This document shows positions 1 to 6,500 of a stretch of 10,286 bases of DNA, piece after piece (position 1 is the stretch's first letter; every line of letters starts with the position of its first letter). The stretch covers positions 1 through 10,286 of the forward strand of contig JAUVRF010000030.1 in NCBI GenBank assembly GCA_030597775.1, given 5' to 3'. The position numbers and the translations under genes were made by a program. This DNA comes from Methanobacteriota archaeon. GTDB lineage: Archaea; Thermoplasmatota; DTKX01; GCA-020343715. Below the pieces are notes generated by a model that saw only the letters and a list, made by a program, of their open reading frames with translations, had not been told where the DNA came from and searched no databases.

Positions 1-2
1 AA

Positions 3-503
3 CCCCCGGTCCACGAGAGCGCTCCCGGAGAGCCCATCAAGGACCACGTCTCGGCCGACGACGTGGCCGATGTGCTCAAGGGCGAGGACTTCCCCATAAT
101 CGAGTTCGCCGGACCCCGGGGCATGCCCAAGGCCAAGGAGGACGAGGAGGTCCTGGATGTGAAGCCCCTCGAGGTCGTGCCCCTGGAGGAGAAGGGGGCA
201 CCGCCCAAGGTCAGGAAGGTCCTGAGGGATGAGGTCAAGGAGGCGAAGCCGTCCGACGCACCTGACCGGGACCCCGAGTCCATCGTCCAAGAGATCATGG
301 AAGAGCTGGAGTTCCCCGATGAGGGGGACCTGGACGAGGGTGAGGGGCCCGAGGTCGGGGAGGATGGGGGTGAGGAGCCCGACCTGGACGCGGACGACGG
401 GGAGCTGGACGGGGAGGCCAAGATGGGACCCCCGCCAGTGGTCGTCAAGAAGGAGGCGGTGAGGAAGCGCCGCCCCAAGTCGAAGGAGCAGTGGCGGCGC
501 CCG
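3..503 (+). CDS. C-terminal part of an unidentified protein with acidic and basic tails, cut by the left edge
   Basis: I do not recognise this gene. The frame is open from the first bases of the window, so the start lies outside. About 167 residues are visible. A mixed, proline- and charge-rich segment is followed by a predicted helix around the motif PESIVQEIMEELEFP (bases about 264-320). Next comes a strongly acidic Asp/Glu/Gly tail (about 297-419) and then a lysine/arginine-rich end (447-500, ending KSKEQWRR). It has the look of a disordered, low-complexity tail. GC-rich third positions support real coding up to about base 500. The frame has no stop there: it continues antisense through the whole neighbouring GTPase gene to a TGA at 1614-1616. 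I end the supported part at 503, opposite the GTPase stop codon. The true end is unknown: a long antisense overlap, a frameshift or a sequence error are all possible. It converges with the GTPase gene. Confidence 0.5.
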
Positions 504-1610
504 TCACCTGCGCTGCACCAGGGTTATCACGTCACCTTCCTGCAGTATGTGGTCCAGACCCACGCTCTGTCCCGGGAACTTGGCGCTCTCCCCCCAAACG
601 TTGGCGAACCGGAACTTCCGCTTGATGTCCCTGTGGATGGTGTCACACACGTCCCTCACGGTGGCGCCACATCTGATGATGAGGGGCTCCTCGTAATCGG
701 TCTCCCCGCCCCTGGGACGCATGTATATGCGCATCAGGTCCAGGTTCTCGAATATCGTGTTCTTCAGCAGCTCCAGGTTGGTGTCCTTGTCAGCCGAGAT
801 CGGCACCACGGGGAAGCCCATGGTCTTCAGATCATCGACTATCGGATGCCAGGTCGCCTCTGGCACGGCGTCGATCTTGTTCACAGCGGCCATCGCCATC
901 ACGTAGCGCCGGTTGCCCAGCAGGTAGTCCACAAGCTGGTCCTCGTCCACGTCCTGGCGGAGCACCACGTCGGCGTTCACCAGGCCGTACGCCCGGACCA
1001 TCGCGGTGACCAGCTCGTCGTCCAGAATGGTCAGCTTGACGGTGCTGCGCACGTTGATGCCACCCCGATTGCGGGGGGTGATGACGATATCGGCCTCCCG
1101 CTCGTTGAGGCGCAGGCCAGCGATGTTGAGCTCACGGATGAGGACGTACGCCTCTGGTCGGTAGACATCGACCAGCAGCAGGATCATGTCGGCGGTCCTT
1201 ACCACGGCCAGGACCTCACGGCCCCGCCCCTTGCCCTTGGAGGCGCCCGCGATCAGGCCTGGCAGGTCGAGCATCTGGATGTTGGCTCCCCTGTGCTTGA
1301 GGGTGCCCGGTACCACTGTCGTGGGTGTGAAGTCGAAGTGGCCGATCTCCGAATCGGCCTGGGTGAGCTTGTTGAGGAGGGTCGACTTGCCGGAGCTGGG
1401 AAGGCCAACTATCGCAACGGTGGCATTGCCCGACTTGCGGATGGCGTATCCCTTGCCTCCACCCTTCGAGGCGGCCCGGGCCTCCGACTCCACCTTGAGG
1501 CGCGCCAGCTTCGCCTTGAGCTTGCCGATGTGGTGCTGGGTCGCCTTGTTGTACTTGGTGGAGGAGATCTCCTCCTCGATCTCCGCTATCTGCTCATCGA
1601 TGGTCACCAT
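504..1610 (-). CDS. drg: DRG-family GTP-binding protein (Obg superfamily, TGS domain)
   Basis: This is a 368-residue GTPase of the DRG (developmentally regulated GTP-binding) family, full length for the archaeal form. An N-terminal helical, probably coiled region (residues 1-55) leads into the G domain. G1 is GLPSSGKST (69-77), the G2 region is FDFTPTT (92-98), G3 is DLPG (115-118), G4 is NKID (244-247) and G5 is SAD (272-274, where many GTPases have SAK). The stretch KGKGRGREVLAVVRTAD (125-141) is typical of DRG. The segment at about 170-235 matches the insert that separates G3 and G4 in this family. A TGS domain forms the C-terminus (about 292-367, ending GDVITLVQRR). Eukaryotic DRGs bind translating ribosomes. 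A cytoplasmic role in translation is inferred here from the family. The ATG at 1610 has a GAGGT site 5 bases upstream. The gene lies 81 bp downstream of the membrane hydrolase with its own TATA-like box, and it converges with the left-edge gene. Confidence 0.95.
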   Translation of the reverse strand: MVTIDEQIAEIEEEISSTKYNKATQHHIGKLKAKLARLKVESEARAASKGGGKGYAIRKSGNATVAIVGLPSSGKSTLLNKLTQADSEIGHFDFTPTTVVPGTLKHRGANIQMLDLPGLIAGASKGKGRGREVLAVVRTADMILLLVDVYRPEAYVLIRELNIAGLRLNEREADIVITPRNRGGINVRSTVKLTILDDELVTAMVRAYGLVNADVVLRQDVDEDQLVDYLLGNRRYVMAMAAVNKIDAVPEATWHPIVDDLKTMGFPVVPISADKDTNLELLKNTIFENLDLMRIYMRPRGGETDYEEPLIIRCGATVRDVCDTIHRDIKRKFRFANVWGESAKFPGQSVGLDHILQEGDVITLVQRR

Positions 1611-1615
1611 GCTTG

Positions 1616-1620
1616 ACCTC
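1616..1620 (-). promoter_or_regulatory. Ribosome binding site for the DRG GTPase
   Basis: GAGGT on the minus strand sits 5 bases before the ATG at 1610. It matches the 3' end of archaeal 16S rRNA and supports this start. Confidence 0.6.
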
Positions 1621-1660
1621 GCCTCTTCTATCGCTAGCCAGGATGGTGGATGGCGGGGGT

Positions 1661-1670
1661 CCCATTTAAG
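1661..1670 (-). promoter_or_regulatory. Possible TATA box for the DRG GTPase
   Basis: The minus strand reads CTTAAATGGG inside an otherwise GC-rich 81-bp spacer. It lies about 50-60 bases before the ATG at 1610, which would put a transcription start near 1640 and leave a leader of about 30 bases that includes the GAGGT site. Purines lie just upstream, as in a BRE. This is pattern recognition only. Confidence 0.35.
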
Positions 1671-1691
1671 GGCTTTGGGGACGTGCCGGGC

Positions 1692-3461
1692 TCACAAATG
1701 GTGGGCGATGTTCAGCAACCATGGGGCCATGATCGCGCTGTAGGTCACGGAGGCCAACAGGCTGTTGCTCCTTTGGTAGATGATGGTGGAGCCCAGGCCG
1801 ATGACGGTGACCATCAGGAAGTAGGCCGTTTCGAAGTCCACGTCGAAGTGCTCGCGACCGACGTTCCACATCATCACCAGGATCAGCAGGGCGTACAGGC
1901 CGTACATTATGCCGAAGAAGGTCAAGTGGTAGGGCAGCCGGTGGCGGAGGAAGAACCTTGACAGCAGGCTCTTGATCTTCATGTGCAGCAACTTGCGCAT
2001 CCACAGCTCGTGACCCATGAAGAAACCGAAGCTGATGAGGGCCACGACCAAGAACTCGTAGCCCTTCGGGTAGTTGGGACCGAAGAGCAGGACCTGGCCG
2101 AGGAAGAAGTTGATGATGATGACGATGAGGGCTATCATTCCCGAGAGGATGCCACGGAGGTTGCCACACGTCTCGACCGTCAGTTCGTCGTCCCGCGGCA
2201 TCCAGAATGACCAGATGTACCAGACGAGCATGCCGAACCCTATCATCAGGGCCGAGGCCCACATGAGGGTGTAGTAGAACCTGGCCGCGGGCAATATGTC
2301 CATGAAGGGGTTGTCTGTCAGTACGCTGTACAGTCGCCCCACGATGGATGCTATCGCCACGTAGGCGACGATGTCGATGATGGTCGCCACTCCCATGAAT
2401 ATTGGCTTTATCTGCTTGGAGAACTGCGGGATGTACGACCGGGAGGTCTTCTTCATCACAAGGACCTCGTAGACCATCATGAAGGCGAAGACCATCACCG
2501 CGACGCTGGAGGCGTGGACCAGCCTGTTTACCGACTCCACCTCCTCGTAGTTGCAGGCGTAGTCCACCCTCGGGGTGACCTCCAGTCTCCTGTAGAGGTA
2601 GTCGATCGTGAACTCGAGGACCCGCTTGTCCTCCGACAGGTCATGGCCGAGGTCGGCCATCTGGAACAGCTCGGCCTTCTCCACCATCGGACCGAACTGG
2701 CTGTCCGGGATCTTCTTGTCCTGACCGCCGTAGATGATGTAGACCTTGTTGGGGTCCCAGTTCGGCGCATCCATGTGGGCCACGATGGACCTGTTGTCCC
2801 TCTCCTCCATCTTGGTCCAGACCACGTCGCCGATGCGCCGGTCGATGAACGGCTCGATCTCGCCCCAGTTATCGTTGTCCAGGGGGGCCATGTCGCTGGG
2901 CGGCGCCCATGCGACCACGGCCGCCAGGGTGATATTCCTCTCAAGGAGGATATTGTTGGCCATCAGGCACGCGGCGCCACCGAAGCCATCGCCCACCACG
3001 GCGATGCGTTCGGGGTCCACCTTGTTGACGTCCTGGGCCAGGAAATAGTAGGCGGCGATGATGTCGTAGGCCTCTCCTTCGTAGTAATCGTTGAACGTTG
3101 TGTAGCCACGACTACGTCCGTGGTCCCGCAGGTCAAGGGCCAAGACCACGAATCCCTCCCTGGCGAGCTCGAAGGATAAACGGTTGTTCTGTTCCTTGTG
3201 ACCGCCCAGGTCGTGGGTGATTATCACCGCGGGCGCACCCGTCTCCGGGGCATCGTTGGGGGTGAGGAGCAGGCCGCTCAATTGCTCGCCCTGGTCGTTC
3301 TCCAGCTCGACCCACTCGAACTGGAAGTCATTGTCGATGACTGAGACCTTGATGGACATGATCAGGCAGACCACCAGGATGGCCATGGCTAAGAACAGGA
3401 TCTTACCCAGATTCCTGAACCTTCTCTCCCTTCTGGAATAAACAGGGACGTAGTCAGCCAC
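1692..3461 (-). CDS. Alpha/beta-hydrolase-fold protein fused to a multi-pass membrane domain, nucleophile replaced by Gly
   Basis: This 589-residue protein has three parts. After a basic N-terminus (RRERRFR) comes one membrane anchor (about 19-37). An alpha/beta hydrolase domain follows (about 45-300). The rest is a membrane domain of about 7-8 hydrophobic segments (near 316-336, 354-375, 395-420, 438-460, 468-486, 513-532, 546-563 and perhaps 569-586). Hydrolase landmarks are HDLGGHKEQ (83-91, oxyanion loop region), LDLRDHGRSRG (109-119), GGQDKKIPD (245-253, acid Asp248) and LGHDLSED (271-278, His273). The nucleophile elbow reads GDGFGG (157-162), where esterases and peptidases of this fold have GxSxGG, so the expected Ser159 is Gly. 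The first anchor and positive-inside logic suggest that the hydrolase domain faces outside; this is inference. The start is a GTG with GGGAGG 7 bases upstream. The substrate is unknown. It could be an inactive receptor-like protein, or Asp158 could act in an unusual way. The fold call is firm; activity is uncertain. Confidence 0.88.
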   Translation of the reverse strand: MADYVPVYSRRERRFRNLGKILFLAMAILVVCLIMSIKVSVIDNDFQFEWVELENDQGEQLSGLLLTPNDAPETGAPAVIITHDLGGHKEQNNRLSFELAREGFVVLALDLRDHGRSRGYTTFNDYYEGEAYDIIAAYYFLAQDVNKVDPERIAVVGDGFGGAACLMANNILLERNITLAAVVAWAPPSDMAPLDNDNWGEIEPFIDRRIGDVVWTKMEERDNRSIVAHMDAPNWDPNKVYIIYGGQDKKIPDSQFGPMVEKAELFQMADLGHDLSEDKRVLEFTIDYLYRRLEVTPRVDYACNYEEVESVNRLVHASSVAVMVFAFMMVYEVLVMKKTSRSYIPQFSKQIKPIFMGVATIIDIVAYVAIASIVGRLYSVLTDNPFMDILPAARFYYTLMWASALMIGFGMLVWYIWSFWMPRDDELTVETCGNLRGILSGMIALIVIIINFFLGQVLLFGPNYPKGYEFLVVALISFGFFMGHELWMRKLLHMKIKSLLSRFFLRHRLPYHLTFFGIMYGLYALLILVMMWNVGREHFDVDFETAYFLMVTVIGLGSTIIYQRSNSLLASVTYSAIMAPWLLNIAHHL

Positions 3462-3468
3462 AGCCCAG

Positions 3469-3474
3469 CCTCCC
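3469..3474 (-). promoter_or_regulatory. Ribosome binding site deciding the GTG start of the membrane hydrolase
   Basis: GGGAGG on the minus strand lies 7 bases before the GTG at 3461. The first in-frame ATG is far downstream, inside the first membrane segment, so this site and the intact basic-plus-anchor N-terminus support the GTG start. Confidence 0.6.
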
Positions 3475-3510
3475 GAGTCTGTTTATTGAGCTCCCAGGAG
3501 GTTATTAAGC

Positions 3511-3530
3511 ATTCCCTTCTGATTATAGAA
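3511..3530 (-). promoter_or_regulatory. Possible promoter (TATA-like boxes) for the membrane hydrolase
   Basis: The 101-bp spacer after the helicase stop is AT-rich compared with its surroundings. On the minus strand it holds TTCTATAATC (3521-3530) followed by GCTTAATAAC (3511-3520). The first would place transcription start near 3495-3500, with a leader of roughly 35 bases that contains the GGGAGG site. This suggests the hydrolase is transcribed separately from the helicase. A third AT-rich patch, CAATAAAC (3481-3488), is too close to the start to be the favoured box. Confidence 0.4.
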
Positions 3531-3562
3531 AACGATAGGTTGGGAATGGGGGGTCCAGTGCT

Positions 3563-6500
3563 TCAGTACGCGTGCTCTTCCCAGTACCTCATCAGCTCCC
3601 AGTCGTCAACCTCCTGGGTCTTGGCCGGTTTGCGCACGCTGAGTCCCCACTCCCTCTCGAAGAGCCGGAGCACCTTCCGCTCCCGGTCGCCGCCTATGAA
3701 CTCGGTGAGGGTGAGGGTGTTGCCCTTCTTGGTCCCCTTGAAGGCGCCCGCCATCTCGGCACCCACGAAGATGACGAAGCAGGAACCTATGCGGAACTTC
3801 CGTCGGATCTCCTGGGACAGCAGCTGGGCCAGCTGGTCGAAGGGGCTGAGAACGAAGCTGTACTTGAAGCTCATCTTCGGCAGAACATCCAGGTCCCGCT
3901 TGATGATCCAATAGAGACTGTCGTCCTCATCCATGAAGAAGCCCTTGGCCACCTTGTCCTCGGCCTCCAGTCGCCCCAGGGTCTCCTTTATCTCGTCGAT
4001 CTTGAACTCGTGCTTGGACATCATCGCCAGGCCCTCGGCGGACACCATCCCCACGTTGGAGATCATCCGCTCAAGGACGACGCGGCGAGCCGCCTTCTGG
4101 GAGAGCTTGGGCACGGGGGTGAGGACGTAGAGGTTGGTGGAGTCCCTGATTATGTACAATCCCTCGTAGAGGGCGTTGAAGGCCGCCTCGAAGCGGTCAC
4201 GACCGATCTCCGACGACTCCATCAGCTCCCTGCGGGTCATGCCCTGGTGCTGGTCCATCATCTTGACGATGTATGCCATGTCATCCGTGACGGGACGTGA
4301 CTTGGCCACCTTGTAGATCAGCATGTCCCTCCGGGTGGCGTACATGAGGTGGGCCGGTATCATGAGGCCCGCCACCAGGTCACCGGCCTTCACGTGGCGC
4401 TTGAGCTTGCGGAACGCCTTCACGCGCAGCGAGGCCTCGAAGTCCGACCGGAGGCCGCCCATGGACTTGGCCGCCTCCATCACGTCCTTGAACTTGAGGG
4501 AGGGTGCGATGTGCTGTTTGTGGAACAGGTAGGCGTACACGTTCTCCCTGGGGAAGCTGCGGGGTACCATGTCCCCCTTGGCCAGGAAGCCCTGCACCAG
4601 GTGGTAGCCCTTCTTGATGAAGCGGTTGCGGAGGCGGACCGGCAGATCGTTCACGGGACGGCCGAAGGCGGCGCGGATGCGGATCACCTCCAGGCCGAAC
4701 TGCCTGTAGAAGGCCATCTGCCGGTCCAGCTCGTCCAGGAGCTCCTCCAGCAGCGAAAGGTCATCCAGCTGGATCTCCCTTATGTCGACCACGCCCGACA
4801 TGCGCCATTTCTCCACCATCCCGCAGAGCTTGCCGTTTCGCACGACGGGGAATATCCAGCCCTCGCCGTACTTGGTGGTGAGCTCGGCCCACATGTGCTG
4901 TATGTAAGGGTCGTACAGGGACAGCACCCGGAGCGGGTCGCTGATCCGGACCTTGGCCTCCATGCGCATGAGGCGCTCGGCATCGTCCCGATGGACGTAC
5001 ATGTCCACCGAGGTCTCACCCACCACCAGCACCCGCTCGATGACCCCCGCCTCCTGCAGCTCGTTGACGATGTTCAGGACCTCGTTGAATGGGAAATCGG
5101 TGAATGACCTGACGGCGGTGAAGGTGAGGGGGCCAGTACCGAGGATGTAACGCTCGATTATCTTCGTCTTGGCATCCTTGATCGGCTTCTTCAGCTCGAA
5201 GGGGAGGTAGAGGTTCCGGGATGACCAGGCCTTCTTCTCCACGAACTTGCGGAGGATGTACACGTTCCGGTCCAGCTTGTCTATGGAGGGTTGGACCTCC
5301 TCCCGCTTGAGGCCAATGGCCTTGGCGGCACCCGCGGCGGAGATGCCCGTCGACGAGGATATCTGGTCGAACACCTCCAGGTCCAGCTTGTCCAGGTCCT
5401 CGATCCGGTAGGCGGAGGCCAGCAGCTGGGCCAACTCCTTGGTGGTGAAGAACACGTGCCCTCTTACGAACCGGCCGTGGAGCACCTCACCCCGATCCTG
5501 CAGATCCCACCAGTCCTCAAGTCGGAAGTCCTCGACCCTGTTGAAGATGTCGAAGGGGAGGCCCGCGGCCAGGAATATCTCGAAGAAGTCCTCGATCCGC
5601 TCGTAGCCGCGGAAGAACTTCTCGAGGGCGAACTGGCGCGCCACGTTCTCCCTGACCACGCGACGGCCCTTCGCCAGGCCCTCGAAGGCGTTCTTGTCGA
5701 CCCAGAGCATGTACTGGGGGGTCTCGCCGCCGACGAAGGAGCCCACCGCGACCTGTCCCGCGTCCTCCTGATCACGCAGGGTGCTCCGGAGGAGGTCGAT
5801 GTCCAGGTCCAGGTCGTACGCGATGCGCGACAGTGGGGCCGGCGGATGGTACTCCAGGTAGGGATGGACGTAGGCCGAGGCCGCCGCCTCCAGGGACATG
5901 TCCGAGGGAGTCCGCACCTCCCATGCCTCCTCCTCGGGGCTGGCGCCATACTCGCAGGATGCCCCCTCGGCGAGGATCTCGGGTTCCGAGGTTGGCACCT
6001 CCTCCGCCAGCTCCTCCTCCTCCGAAATGGAGGTGGCGGGCGTCTCCGCGAACTCCTCCAGCATCAGCTCGGAAGCCTCATGGGCCCCGTCGCTCTTGAT
6101 GAGGGTCGGCACGGTGACCAGCCTGATCGCGTTGCGAAGATGCAGGTCGAGCAGAGCGTCCCGGACCTCATCCCCGATCGGGTGCCCGCGCCGCTTGAAG
6201 GCCTTCCCGGCCGCCGTCGTGATCTCCGCCGTGGTCACGTTCTCCTCGACGAGGGACAGCAACCTTCGGTCGGTCTCGTTCAGCTCATCCTCAGTGGGAG
6301 GCGGGTACAGGGCCAAGAACATGTCCTCGTGTTCGCCGAAGGCCCATACGAGCCTGTGACACCAGAACGAATGTGCCTCGTTCTCCTGGACAAGCTCGTT
6401 GAGCCAGCATTCCGCCGTGAAGGGCTCGACCTCGGTGAAGTCCATGATGGAGCGTTCGCCATCGGCAGTGAGGGGAAGGGGTCCGAACCTCTCAAGTAGC

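Noticed and set aside
504..1616. The plus-strand open frame continuing through the GTPase region as a real protein extension
   Set aside because: It is in exact antisense register with a well-supported GTPase gene. Its composition turns His/Val/Leu-rich with no recognisable domain, as expected for a shadow frame in GC-rich DNA.
2514..3179. A 221-codon plus-strand open frame opposite the hydrolase
   Set aside because: It is antisense to the hydrolase catalytic region, which has clear family motifs; the sequence is Val/His-rich and shadow-like.
3486..3914. A plus-strand frame preceded by AGGAGGT just upstream, in the hydrolase-helicase spacer
   Set aside because: Most of it is antisense to the end of the helicase, it is Ser/Arg-rich and shadow-like, and the AGGAGGT match is probably chance.
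5291..6499. A 402-codon plus-strand open frame opposite the helicase
   Set aside because: It lies fully inside the helicase gene in antisense register, shows no recognisable motif and no supporting start site, and the helicase frame is intact with conserved motifs.
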